Shown here piece by piece: positions 35,930 through 48,890 of a stretch of DNA of 64,000 nt. The stretch is taken from NCBI GenBank assembly GCA_035048815.1, contig JAUCBN010000047.1:12180001-12244000 (forward strand). The letters run 5' to 3'. Numbering within the stretch: the first letter of the stretch is position 1; every line of letters starts with the position of its first letter. The DNA comes from Abelmoschus esculentus (lineage: Eukaryota; Streptophyta; Magnoliopsida; Malvales; Malvaceae). The notes under the pieces are model-generated. The model saw only the letters and a list, made by a program, of their open reading frames with translations, was not told where the DNA came from and searched no databases. The position numbers were made by a program, and so were the translations under genes.

Positions 35930-37228
35930 GGGATAGGGAAGATAAAGAATTTGAATTTTAGAAACCGCGCGGGAAACTTGGGCCTTTAGATTTTTAATGG
36001 GCCAAAATTTTATTTTTTAGATCCAATAATTCCGGAAACAAAAATTATTTCGAAAATAGATAAAATAAAATAAAAAATCGATCTAGTGTAATTTCTGGAA
36101 AATTCTCTGAAAAAAAATTACTTAACCAAGTCGAATATTCAACCCAAAATAATTGGACTGGATCTGAGTGAATTTTTTAATTATCGGATATATCTAATCT
36201 GATAATTTTTAATATATTTTTTAATTTTAAATTATATTTTATTTTAAATTCTTTAATATTTATACTTGAAAGTAATTTAACTAAATTAATTCTATGTTTA
36301 TATTATATATTTTTAAGTTTTAAAAATTTCAAGTATATTTTATTAATTTATTAATATTGAAAAAAAATTAATATTTTTAATGTTTTTTTAATGATACATT
36401 TTAATATATATATATATATATCAAAATATTCTAAAACTAACTTTAAATCATTAATTTTTATTTAACAATAAATTATTAATTTTAACTTTTATGTTTAGTC
36501 ATATATCTTTCAATATGTTATTTTTAAAAAGATAATATATATATATATATATATCAGGTACCCGTTACACAATTTATCGAATACCTGAATTTTACAGGTA
36601 CCCAATTTAAATAAATCAGAACATTGGCCAGCAAATAGATACACTAAAAAATCAGGTACCCGATAATATACATCACTACCAATTATCATCATAAAAAAAT
36701 AATTACTACTTTTTCAAATTTGCTAAAATAAAAATTTGCATGGACATTATATAACGTAAAAAGTACAGTACACGCAAAAAAAAATTATTTTCTTTAGTAC
36801 TAAGAAGATAATGGGCATGATCGCAGAAATCACTATGCCATTAGTGCCAAGTAATGACTCATTATGCAAAAAATACATAAACTACAATGTATAATTACAG
36901 TTTATTCACTATTATATAATAAGACGATACATTGCAAAGTTAATGAAAAGAAAACAGACAGAATTCGAGACATGATAGAAATGTTCATATATGTTAAATC
37001 CTGTTCATACGAGGTTAGATATTCTGTCTAAACCGAACTAATATCCCAAATGGAGAAAGAGGAAAAATGATCATAGTGTGCCTTCACAGGTTAACATTCA
37101 TACAATTTGTTAACTCATTACGATGCCCGAGTGATTAAGGGGGTGAATTTAATGAAAGAAGAAGAAGAAGAAGAAGAATTAATGTGGGAAAGAGAAAAAA
37201 AAAACGTCAAGCTTTTAATTAGTCAAGT
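35930..37228. other. Intergenic AT-rich stretch between AUR3 and GAUT1
   Basis: No gene was found. TA microsatellites occur near 36404-36420 and 36536-36555. GGTACCCG-type words at 36556-36664 resemble the interior of the MITE at 56936-57481, so a decayed related element may be present. The right end is the 3' region of GAUT1 and holds a GAA repeat at 37156-37178. Confidence 0.4.
37156..37178. repeat. GAA microsatellite downstream of GAUT1
   Basis: About seven tandem GAA/AAG units roughly 50 bp beyond the GAUT1 stop codon, probably in its 3' UTR (read as TTC on the gene strand). Confidence 0.9.
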
Positions 37229-40200
37229 TCACTCACTAAGGTTGCAGCTGTGAAGGTAGGGATGATCATACTTGATGTATTTGGTCCAGTATGATTGATA
37301 TTTGGTCTTCGCCAACTCGAGCCATGGTTTCATGTTGCCATTGTAGTGGACAACTGCTGCATGTTCGATTTCCTTTTTGTCTACGCTTGGATTGTAGCCC
37401 AGACCAAGTACATGCCATGACTTCTCGAGTGGGTGCGTAAGACCGTAAAATGTAATCAGCCCAGGAGGGAGTGTCCCAAGCTTCCACAATGTTCTATCTT
37501 CGTTCTGATAAACAGTTTAAAAAGGAACATGACAAATTATACCTGGGCCTTCTTTAGTGTCAGCTAGAATGATATATGATGATTGGCAAACTCTATGATT
37601 TGACCCCATAACAATTATATGCATGCATGAAGGAGAAAATAAATAACCTGAAATCAGATATATGGTCTTTCCATAGACTCACCATATTCTGCCACTTGTG
37701 GTATATGCCAGTGATATCCCTCCTTTCCACTCCTTGAGATCAAACATATTCATACCATATGCCCACCCGCAAGCATTAGGATCAAAGTTCCGTGAAATAC
37801 GAGGATTTGAGAAGTTGAGATACTTATCAAAGCGATGAAAACTTTCACCACAAGTTTCAACTGCACCATTTACTTTCCCATGGAGATCCACAGACCATAA
37901 TCCAGACAAGTCTTTCTGGACAACAATATCATCATCAAGAAAAAGGATCTTATTTAACTTGGGGTATACTTGTGGCAGATAGAACCGCAAGTGGTTAAGC
38001 ATTGATAGATACTTTGGGTTCCGATACTTCAAGTTGGAAGATGCAGATTTGGTTGGATTATCTGCCTTGAAGTAATACTCTTTCATTGAAGCAGACTCAA
38101 GCTGCCGTAGGACAGGGCAAAAAGATGAATTAAGCCACTTAAATTCATCAACATTTTCAACATGAATGGTAGCTTTTCCAGGGGGATTCAACAGAAACCA
38201 CATGTTCATTGCTCCAAAATTAAGTTTATCAGTAACAAGATGGAAAACATGTTTTGAAGGATCCTGCAACACCAAGAAGAAACTTTAGTCAAGACCACAG
38301 CCAAGCCACAATTCTTAAAGATATATCAATTAATTTTTATTCTAGAAGTGCAAACCGAAAGAACAATCACGACAGTTAGGAAATTTTCTTAAAAAAAAAA
38401 AAAGACAAGGCAAGTAATATGACCTTGGCATTCATGATGGTTGAGTTGACACTTGACAACAACTGATGCAGCCAAGACATTATCAGAGAAGACAGCATAA
38501 TGGTAGAGGTTTGGATTTTCCAAATTCTCACTTCCAGGAAACTTTCTCTTCTCTATGGGAAGGAGATAGTATTCTATGGTCAAACGCATTGACAAGCAAT
38601 GAATTGGATTGGGAATAGTTTTGGCGGCTAACTGACTCAGGAACGTGCTCTGCTTTTTCAAGCTTCTAACTAGTTCTTCAGATGTCTGAAGCATTGCTCT
38701 GAGTTTTCCAATGACAAACTTGCAATCATACAATTGCTCTCTTGCTTTGGATAGAACCTGGCCCATTAATTTAATCTTCTCTTGTGCACTAAACAAAGTT
38801 GAATGAGAAAATAGAATAAGAAATTTCCAGAATCATCGAGAGTGAAAAGAGAAGGAAACATAGACTGCACATTGCCAATGAGATTACAGATATACCATCC
38901 TCTACCTGTGAGGTAGATCAGCATCAACTGTTGATTCTCCAACGGCACGCTGACTCTCTTTGAGCCTGATCTGCAGTTCCTGCAGCAAATCAAGCTTATT
39001 TTTCATCTTTGCCATGCTTAAATAAACTTGTGCCATTATAATTTGATCCCTCATTAAGCGCACTGTTGAATCTGGGTTATCATTCTCAAATTCTCTCCTC
39101 CATATGTTGTATCTGCCCAGAACAGCAGAGTCCACAGCTTTGAATCGCTCAATTGCAGAATTTTCAAGTTTCAAAATAGCTTCATTATCTTGTTTCACCA
39201 ATTCAGCAGCCCGCTTCGCACGTCTATTATCTCTCAGTTGCTGCAAGAGAAGTGAAATGCACATTTATAATATGCTTCATTTTGATATTAAATCAAAGTG
39301 TATAAAAAGATGGTAATTACCCTTCGAATTGTTTTTGCAGGTGTATCAGGTGAATGATCATCTGCATCAAATAGGCAAGTCAGAATGAAAGAAAGTTATT
39401 AAAGAAAATTATGCATATATTTCTGGTGAGACATTACCATCTAGAAGCCTTCCCTCTTAATTTGAGACATTTCTTGTTTCGAGTCTGTAGCCTTTTGATT
39501 TGACTATGAACATGTGAGAATCCAATGAACATCAATCAATCAACTAAAATTGGGGGGAAATACGGCAAAAGGCTGTAAAAGATAGAAAAGTTCCCAATAG
39601 ATGTAGCTGGTGAGGTACAGCATCACTATGAAACCAACCTGAGAAGTAACATCATCTTCGACTGATGTCTCTACCCCAATAACTTCCCATGATGCAGACA
39701 AGTTGCCTTTTCTGAAAGAATCTAAACTTAGTAGCCCCAAATCAGCAGTGCTTGTAGTTACAACATCTATAACCTATAATCAACTCAAGTGTGGCCTCAG
39801 ACAATAAAATAATTGACAATAAAACCTATCACTTATTAGAGCAAGAAACATGATTAACTCAGCTTGCATATTCTCCAAAATACCTCTTTAGTGAAAAGGT
39901 TTCTGATAGATTCCAATGCCAGCCTTTCCCTCCAATCAACATTCTGCAAAACTCAAAACATTTTAAAACCATTTAAAGATAGTGTAATAAAGAAGTCAAA
40001 TGAGTCTCACTATAAAGTATAACAGCAATGTAAATGAAAAGCTTTTAAAGATGAAACCTGTTTGGTGTAATCACTTTGAACACCATTTTGATCTGCACAA
40101 GAAACAAATTGGCAAGTATCAGATGCAATCAATTGGAGAAAACCAAACCTTTAAGATAAATTAAAAAGGCACGATACTCAATATGGATAAAAACACAATT

Positions 40201-40800
40201 GAATTCATATATCAAATTTAGATTTACAAAGCAATTAAACAAAGATTAGATGAAGACTGAAGTCTTTGGTTCAATTAAAAATTCGGTGAAATTTTTCGTT
40301 AAAATTCCTATTGATTCAACGTTAAATTTATAAGAAGGGGGGTAACAAGCTTCAGTTACAAGTGATATTTACAAAGAACAAGGATTCGTGAAAATTTTAG
40401 AGTAACTAATGTAGACCACTTGACTCAAAAATTTCTAATGAAACCACATGTCAAAAAAAAATCACCAACCTAATATCGAAACCAATCACAAAAAAATTAT
40501 CAATCAATTAAACACCGAATTAATTGATATCATTTTGAAATTTGAAATTATTTTTCTGAATTGCATTAACCAAATGAATAACAAAATCAAAGTGATATAT
40601 GCTAAATAGTAATTAAATGCGGGGGAAACGAAGAGAAAGAAAAAGAAAAAAAGCGAACCTGATATATAAAGCCCACGGCCGACAAAGAAAAGAAGCGGAG
40701 CGAGAACTGAGAAGAGGACGAGAATCACGATAGGGAATCGAGATCCAGAACCTCTGTTCCTGTGGACGCCCACACTGGATAGTCCCCGCTTCAACGCCAT
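37229..40800 (-). pseudogene. GAUT1: GAUT1 homogalacturonan galacturonosyltransferase gene with three frameshifts
   Basis: Ten exons on the minus strand: 40659-40800, 40058-40092, 39884-39943, 39639-39773, 39438-39503, 39321-39361, 38906-39240, 38424-38788, 37683-38263, 37229-37504. GAUT1 is a Golgi type II membrane GT8 enzyme that builds pectin homogalacturonan. The N-terminus MALKRGLSSVG plus one membrane helix, HVFHLVTDKLNFGAMNMWF, FLDDDIVVQKDLSGLW (DxD metal site) and HYNGNMKPWLE are all conserved. Three lesions break the frame. One base is missing in exon 5 before an in-frame TAG at 39441-39443. A 7-base duplication-like insertion lies in exon 8 near 38451-38457. One base is missing in an A run of exon 9 near 37724-37726. 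Intron phases confirm each: exon lengths are 66, 365 and 581 where 67, 358 and 582 would keep the frame. As written, translation stops after 144 residues of about 676 expected. Either a recent pseudogene or sequence errors. Confidence 0.88.
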
Positions 40801-41389
40801 TGGCAATCAAAGCCTAAGAACAACAACAAATCACTCGGAAATATATATATATATATATATATAAGTGAAGAATCAAAAAGGGGGAAAATGATGAGAATTA
40901 CCAGTTAACGGCGATGAGATCTCGTGAAACTGAGAGACGCGGATCCGTAACAAAGCTAGAAGTAGAGATGAAAATCCATAGCAAATCAATAATCAGATAA
41001 AAGCGTTAATCAGATGCCTTTTTTAGCGCGCAGAGAAAGTGAAATGCAGCTTCAAGCGTTACATTGGATTCTGCCCTAACCAGGCAAGCAAAGAGAGAGG
41101 GAGAGAAGTGATTAAAGTTAAAATAAGAAAAGATAAAAAGGACAGGTGTAAATTTCAATCTGAGCTTTTCTTTTCTCTTCTTTTTTTCTGATGGTATTTC
41201 TTTTTGTTTTCGCTCTCGTCCTGGCTAACGGCTTTGAGAGAAATAGATAATTACATTCTTTTTTTCTTAAATAATGTCAGGTAGCCGACACAAACGGTGT
41301 CGTTTCATCGCCAGTAAGGTTAGAAACATGAATATAATAGGGGTTAATAGATTTTAAAAATATTAGTTTTATAAATTAATGTATAAAAC

Positions 41390-41945
41390 TAAAAGAAATT
41401 ATATTATGGGTCAGTCCCACCATGTCATTCATGGATCAATCACTAAAAATTATTCAGTTCATCAATTTTTAATTTTTCAAGTGAAGATTCACTTAGAAAA
41501 AAAATATGACATGGAAAAATTGATGAGGTGGATAATTTTTAATAGTTGGTACTATGGACACGTGGTGGGACTGACCCATGATATAATTTTTCATAAAACT
41601 AATGTATATGTTTTTTAAGAAAAAAATTAATTTTTCAAGTGAAGATTCATTTGAGAAAAAAATATGATATGAAAAAATTGATGAGGTGGATAATTTTTAA
41701 TGGTTGGTACCATAGACATGTGGTGGGACTGAACCATGATATAATTTTTTTATAAAACTAATGTATATGTTTTTTAAGAAAAAAAATTAATTTTTCAAGT
41801 GAAAATTCACTTGAGAAAAAAAATATGACATAGAAAAATTAATAAGGTGGATAATTTTTAGTGATTGGTACCATAAACACGTGGTGAGATTGACCCATGA
41901 TATAATTCTTCATAAAACTAATGTATATGTATTTTAAGAAAAAAA
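41390..41945. mobile_element. Foldback-type MITE with three tandem arm copies
   Basis: A left arm (from 41398, ATTATATTATGGGTCAGTCC) is the inverse of a right arm ending GGGACTGACCCATGATATAA. The right arm together with its flank is repeated in tandem three times with a period of about 158-160 bases. TTTTTCAAGTGAA starts near 41473, 41631 and 41791, and GACCCATGATATAAT recurs in each unit. The arms share their outer sequence with the MITE at 18429-18670. No coding capacity. Confidence 0.75.
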
Positions 41946-41949
41946 ATTA

Positions 41950-44900
41950 ATGTATGTTTTTTAATGTAAAGAGTTTAACGTGTTTAAGGTATAATTAACT
42001 TATGAGTTTAGGTATTGTCGGTTGACACTGAGATTAACGTGTTTAATTCATCGGTAATTGGGTATTTAACAAAAAATAAATGTGCTTAGGGAACAAAAAT
42101 AAATGTTATAAATACAGCTTTTATTGATAGAAAATAATGTATACCTTCTGTGAATAATTGGAAACTATTGCCAGAAAAAGACTAGTTTGTCGGATTTAAT
42201 TGTTTTGATTCATAAAAAAAAAATTAATAATAAATTTATATAAATTAAGTAATAAAATTATTATTTCAAAAATAATTCAATAATTATTTTGATAATTAAT
42301 TTGTTACTTTAATTAATTGTACGTATTTATTTAATTCATCATTAAGCTATTAACTTCATTTAAAGATTTTATATTTATTTTATAACGGAATTTGAATTTA
42401 ATGTTTTTTTTTTAAATTTTAAAAATTTAATACTAAAAAACCATTTGGAATTTTTTAGTGACCATCAACAAAATTTACCAAAAAAAATTATAACCACACA
42501 ATTATTATCTTATTTTTTTATCAAAACAATTATTATCTTATACCCTTATCTTTAAATAAATTTATACTTATTTTTCCAATATTCATTACATTTTGACACA
42601 GGTCGGCATGTTTTATTGCTGAAAGCTGGGGCTAATGGTGAGGGGACAATAGGCATACCAGAAATGGAAAGGGTGCAATAAAAATATTAGGGATGAGCAC
42701 AGAACCCGAATTTAATGGGTCTGATCTGATTTAATTTGATTGAGTTGAATTTTGTGATAAAAAATTTAGGTTCGGGTTGTATTGAATTAGGATTTAGAAT
42801 GAAAAAAAATGGCCCAACTCGATCCGAGATTAACATTATAATTTTTTATATATATTTTAAGGATATTTACAATAATGATCTCTTCTTATATATATATTAT
42901 ATAATTAGGTCATTAAAATTAATTTTTTTATAATTATATCACTAAAATTTTATATTTTTATAATTAGATCCCTAATTTTTTTACAATTAAGTCCTTAAAA
43001 TCTATTTTTATGATTCGGGTCGGATCGAATCAGGTCTAATTTTAAAGCTTAAAAATCAAATCGGGTTGAGTCGAATTTTTTTTTACCCTAAAACTGAATT
43101 GGGTGACAGGTAGAAGGTATGAATCTTCGAATCGAGTATAAATGAACCGAAAATTCAATCCGATCCGACCCATACCTATCTCTAAAAAAAACACTTACGA
43201 ATCTTAAAAAAAAAACTTTCCAGAAATAGTAAAATCTATCTAACCACTGTTACTGTGTTTTTTTAATCACTGTCTTGGTTCAGTCGGTGGACCCATTTAA
43301 AGTTAATAAGAACAGATATACTTAACCTTAACTGTTCATTTTCTATCTTTCATTTTTTTTCAACTCTTTTCCTGTTTTCAGCAAAATGGTAGTCATTCTT
43401 AAGTTGATTAAGATGAAAAAGAATGATCATCATTGAACGATATCTAAATAAATTAAAAAAATAATTTTGTAATTAATACATCTAATTAAATGTAAATTAT
43501 TAAGTGTACACATTTAAATAAAATAAAAATAATAATTCAATTAAGTATATGATTTGGATAATATAAATTAAACTAAGATCTAAATAATCTTATATTATTA
43601 TAAATAATTTTCGTGAGATTTTTTCTCGCACTATTTACATATAAATCATAATAATATTTCTAAAATAAATAAATAAAATTTAAAATTTTAATTCAAAATC
43701 AAGAAAATTATCTGATGATGAAAGAAAATTGTATCAATATTTAAATAATCGGTGTCCAAAAAAAACATTGTCAAACCTATGTTTGCAAATATAGCAAACA
43801 TCTATCAATATTTTAAACATTCTGCCCATTTTTAATAATTGCACAACTCACGATATAATAACACTAATATCGTTTTTCTTTAATTATAGGTAACAACTTT
43901 TTATGAAGTATTCATAAAACGTAGATATCATTTATGAACAATATTATATAATTTATCCAGTACTAGTATACCTTCAATAAACCGTAGAGTATAGACTCGA
44001 GTGACCTTATAAATCGCATCAACTGTACTATAATAATTGAGCGTTAATTTACTTTGTAACCAACTCATTTTTACTTGAGACCCTTTCATATTTGTTCCAT
44101 ATCACATTTTCTTATTTTTCACAAATATTTTAAATTGAACATGGAATATGCTCGATTAATGACTTCATGCTTACCGAGACCTTGATAAATATGATCACAT
44201 CTTCAAATATGATTGTACATGCCCACAAGACATAGAATGCATGTATTTTCGATCTTTAACACTCAGTCAAAGCAATATCAACCCGAACACTAACTTGTAC
44301 TCACAAAAGATCGAATGATAAAATTAAGATATTTATAACTATTGAGTGATCCGATTATCTGAAAGATTTTTTCAATTAATGTATCCATCATATCCTATAT
44401 TTAACACATAAATAAATAAGTATTATTAACAGACAAATTAAAATATGAGCCAACTTGATTTTCTAATAAATAAATTATTAAAAAAAATTATACCCTATCA
44501 TCCATCATGGAACTAGTTCTTGTTTAATCATCCTCCAGGACAAGTGAAAATATAATAATAACACAGGATAAAAATCTACTGTATTAAAAATTAATAATCA
44601 TAATCAAATAAAAAATTTAAAATATTTTTAAATTACAATTATATAACTAAATTAAATTATTAAATTAAATTTAAATCAACCAATCATCGTTAATTAAAAT
44701 TTCACTTCAATCTATTCTAGTAACATGCAATTAATTTTTTAAAAAAATTAAAATAAATAATACAGCTTACTACTAAAGTAAAAGACTCAAAATTTAAAAA
44801 AAAAACTCACGTTTTACTAACTATAATAATAATATAACTAATGAACCTAAATTAAAAATTAAAATACAAATCTATTTATTTTTCCAATATTCGAACATAT

Positions 44901-46430
44901 ATCGAAAATTTAAAAAAATCTTAAATTATAAATAAAGTTAATAAATCATAAATTAAACAATAAAATACACACCGATTAACTATAAACATCAATTTAAAAA
45001 TCTAAAAAATAAATTAAACAATAAAACGCACATCTATTTAGTATTTAATATATTTTCTTCAAATCTTTCCTTTTTTTTACTCAATCTCTTCATAATTTTT
45101 TTTCTTTTCAACCTAGAAACAAAAATTCAAACATAAAATTTTCAAAAATCAACTTCAAAATTAAAAAATAACGAAATAAAATTCAGAAACTTTAACTTAA
45201 AAAACTAAAAAGAATAAAATTTTATAATAACTACAAGAACATGCACCATTAAAAAATAAACTAATTAAATAATATTATTAAATTAAAAAATAAAATACAT
45301 ATCTTATCTACTTATAATTTTTTCTTTAATTCTTTTTCTCTCTTCTTTCTCTCTTCTCAAAATTTTTATTACACAATCTACCATCTTCAACCTTATTTAA
45401 ACTCAAAAACATTAAATTTCAACTACAGAACCCATCTACCAACCCTCCAATCAATCATACAAAATATAATTACAAAACTAAAAAAAAAAATCATTTTCCA
45501 AACATACACGTAACAACCTCATTATTTACTATGCATATAAATCTACATGCATCGTTGATTATCACTGTTAAAAACGGGACAACCCATCTTTAAACAGTAA
45601 ATGACCTATATATACAAACTATGTAAGGTTATTTGAAGATAGATTGAGAACTATCCATCTTTAAAATTCACTGTTTAAAGGCAGATTGAAAACTTTTACT
45701 TTAATTTTTAATATCAAATTTAAATTTATTATTTAAAATCAGATTATATATAGTCCGATTTTATTTTTACTACAAAAATAGTAATATTATGGGAAATAAT
45801 CTCTAATGTACTATATTGGATATATGAGATAGTTATTGTTAGTTGTGAGGCGTGTAGAGGGGTAAAAATCGTCTGCTTCTTTCCATTTTTTCATTTATAA
45901 TTTTTGTTTAAATTTGTTAAAAAAATTAAATTTTAAAATATAACCCTAATTTCTTATATCCTAAACCATAAACTATACACCCTAAAAATACACTCTACTC
46001 CTAATTTCTTAAATCATTAACCCTAAACCCTAAATTTCTAATTTAAAATGAAAGTACGAATGTAGGCATAAAAAAAAATAGACGATTTGCACCCACGTAG
46101 AGATGAAAGCTTTTTCTCAAGTCACTCTCAACCATGGGGAATAACTTAGGTCTAAGAAACTCGGCGTACCATTACAAACCAAACAGGGAGAAACAAAGAT
46201 AAAGCCAAAATTGAGGGATACACAAAATTACTACTAAAAATCAAATCTTGAAAAAGAAACAGTATGGGGTTTCCATTTTCATTACAAAAGAAGATTCAGC
46301 AAGTTTTCCCTTCTGCATAATTCACATGTTTATTTAGCCTCTTAAAACTTTCATAATCATTTACTTAGCTATCCATTAATTCATCTCCCTCATATATTTA
46401 AAGTGTTTACAATCCATTGTTCAGAAACAG
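41950..46430. other. Long AT-rich gene-free stretch
   Basis: No recognisable gene on either strand over about 4.4 kb apart from the MITE at 42688-43184. CCCTAAACCCTAAA-like words near 45945-46035 belong to a dispersed repeat rather than a telomere. The last about 300 bases before 46439 form the promoter and leader of the MADS-box gene. Confidence 0.55.
42688..43184. mobile_element. hAT-type MITE, 497 bp
   Basis: Starts TAGGGATGAGCACAGAACCC and ends GACCCATACCTATCTCTA, which pair as a degenerate inverted repeat with internal GGGTC/GATCC words. The flanks are A-rich and only weakly similar (AAAAATAT versus AAAAAAAC), so the duplication is unconvincing. The interior has GGTTCGGGTT-type repeats. 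Confidence 0.6.
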
Positions 46431-46438
46431 AAAGAAGA

Positions 46439-48890
46439 ATGGGGAGAGGAAGAGTGGAGCTGAAGAGGATAGAAAACAAGATCAACAGACAGGTGACTTT
46501 CTCTAAGAGAAGAAATGGTTTGCTCAAGAAAGCTTATGAGCTTTCTGTGCTTTGTGATGCTGAGCTTGCGCTTATCATCTTCTCCAATCGTGGAAAGCTC
46601 TTCGAGTTTGGAAGCTCTGGGTATATCAAGTTACATTAGCTTTGATTATGGTTATTTCAAACACCTCTAACTTGTCTGCAAAAGATCTGACATCTCTCTC
46701 TCTCTCTCTCTTTGCTTTTGGGCTTATGTTCTTGGGAAACTTGAGTTTACCAGCTTGTTTTCCAATGGCAGATTGACACGTTTCATCTCATTTCAGAAAA
46801 ATGAAAAAACCCTTTCGTTATCTATCTTAACTGGGTCTGTTTACTCTTGGACTTGTTGATGTTTTTCACTGATCAGCGGGAGAGTACTGGTATAGTACGA
46901 GCGAAACTCTTATCTTTCAGAAAACTAGTGTTTTGTCTTCTGATTCCTTTGCAAGATCTAGGGTTTCCCTCTGTCTTGTTGTCTTTTAATCCTACGATCT
47001 CCTGGTTTTGTCAATGTTTTTTATCTTACTGTCTTTTCTAACAGCAGTATCATATACATATACACAGAGGTTGTAAAAGGCTGACAAAATCAAGCACACC
47101 CATTGTCCAAAACATTCATTTTTTTCCTTTTGGTTCCTGTGGGCATCCCTAAGGGCTAAGGCTCACATATTTAGCTGAGAGCGGTTCACAGCTTGTCTTT
47201 TCTTCTTTCCTTTCGGCTCGATCTGTGCCTCAGTACAAATTATTGTTTTGTTGATTTTTAAATATCGTCCTCATAGAGGGTTTGCTTTCATTTCTCTGTC
47301 TCTAGCAGATGCATGATTATATAACTAGTTATATTAAAATTTTAAGAGGAAGATAATCTTATAAAATATATAAACTATACGAGAATTTGAAATTTTCATG
47401 GTGCGACAATCATCAATGCACGATGTTTTCATTCTTTATCTTTTATTTGCAGTACGGCCAAGACCCTAGAGCGATACCAACAATGCTGCTTTCCTCCTCA
47501 ACATCAACACAACATCCCTGAGCATCAAACGCAGGTTAATTACCAAGTTCATCAACATTAGGTGTTGGAGAATTATTATCTGCATCTTGACTTGATTTAT
47601 CGAAAAATATCAGTATTCGTATCCGATATATATTCGTATACTGTATGGAATATATTAATAATTATTATAGCCTGGCCCTTTGCTTTTATCAATGCAGAAT
47701 TGGTCCCAAGAGGTAATCAAGTTGAAGGGAAAATATGAAGAAATGGAACGCACCCAAAGGTTTTCATGTTGTTTCCGAGTTGAAATCACTGTATTGTTAA
47801 GTAGTAATTTAACAAAGACATTAGTTAGTTCGGTTCTAATTCATTTTTATGTCTATAATTACATCAGACATTTGCTTGGAGAGGATCTTGGGTCATTGAA
47901 TCTGAAGGAGCTGAAAAACATTGAGAAACAACTTGAAGAAGCTCTTGCACTAGCTAGACAAAGGAAGGTACTTTAACCAAGAACTATAGTTCACAGTGAA
48001 TCATTTTCTATGATTAATTCGTGTAATGTATTGTTGAAATTAAACAATTTGATTGAATCCATGTCTGAAATTAAACAATTTTTATGACATATACTTCTTC
48101 TTGTCATTCTTAAACTGCAGACACACATTATGATGGAACAAATGGGTGATCTCAGGAGAAAGGTACTATACTCAAACTCTTCGTTTTACTTTAACCGATC
48201 GTGTTCACCCCGGAGAACACAGGAAAAACTAAATATATTCGTGTCGGATACACACTAGTTATATTCGAGTAACCTAGTAAACATACGAACTACAAAGCCT
48301 TTTGGTTTACAGCTCCCTTTTACATATTTTGGCAGGAGCATCAGCTTGGAGAGCTTAACAAACAGCTGAAAAGCAAGGTCATATATCCTGCTCCATGCAT
48401 GGTACTAAACTTAATGTGGTTGCGGTGTTGCGTGACCTGTAAAACCGTTTCGATGCGACCGCAATATGGCTCCATGACTATTATTTAATATATACTCTAC
48501 TGTTACATCATTCATGATAACCGTATAAGTAGATTTTCTGTATTTTGCTATACTCTTCAGCTTGATGAGGAAGGACAAAGACTGAAAACAATCCAAGGCT
48601 TGTGGAGTTCTAGTAGTACAGCAGCTGAAAATAGCGAATTTGCGCTGCAGCTTTGTCATCCCAACCCTATGGAATGTGAGCATGAACCAGTTTTACAGAT
48701 GGGGTACAATGATACAGTCTATTTAGCAGAGTTTAAGGTTTAGATTTAGTGTTTGTTTAAACAGAAAAGCATCTTACGATGAATTTGATGGTGTTGTATT
48801 AGGTACCAGCATTATGTTCAAGCTGAAGGACCGTCGGTCTCCAAAAGCACGGCCGGGGAGACCAGCTTCTTCCGCGGATGGATCATTTGA
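46439..48890 (+). CDS. AGL6: MADS-box transcription factor, AGL6 clade
   Basis: Eight exons, 46439-46620, 47453-47534, 47698-47759, 47868-47967, 48121-48162, 48336-48377, 48561-48703 and 48803-48890, join in phase into 246 residues with the classic MIKC layout. The MADS domain (1-60) starts MGRGRVELKRIENKINRQVT and ends IIFSNRGKLFEFGSSG. A short I region with LERYQQCC leads to the keratin-like K domain (about 88-175) with LLGEDLGSLNLKELKNIEKQ and RQRKTHIMMEQMGDLR. The C-terminal region has LQMGYQHYVQAEG and ends GETSFFRGWII, the AGL6-clade terminal motifs. AGL6 proteins act in floral-organ and meristem identity in complexes with other MADS factors. AGL6 rather than SEPALLATA is favoured by the tail motifs. 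Intron 1 (832 bp) is the largest, as usual for sites of regulatory elements in this family, and holds a TC repeat. Confidence 0.94.
46693..46711. repeat. TC microsatellite in AGL6 intron 1
   Basis: About nine TC units 70 bases after the exon 1 donor. Confidence 0.9.

Noticed and set aside
45945..46035. CCCTAAACCCTAAA words suggesting an interstitial telomere
   Set aside because: Only two adjacent units occur, embedded in an AT-rich dispersed repeat that also appears near 2900; there is no true tandem array.
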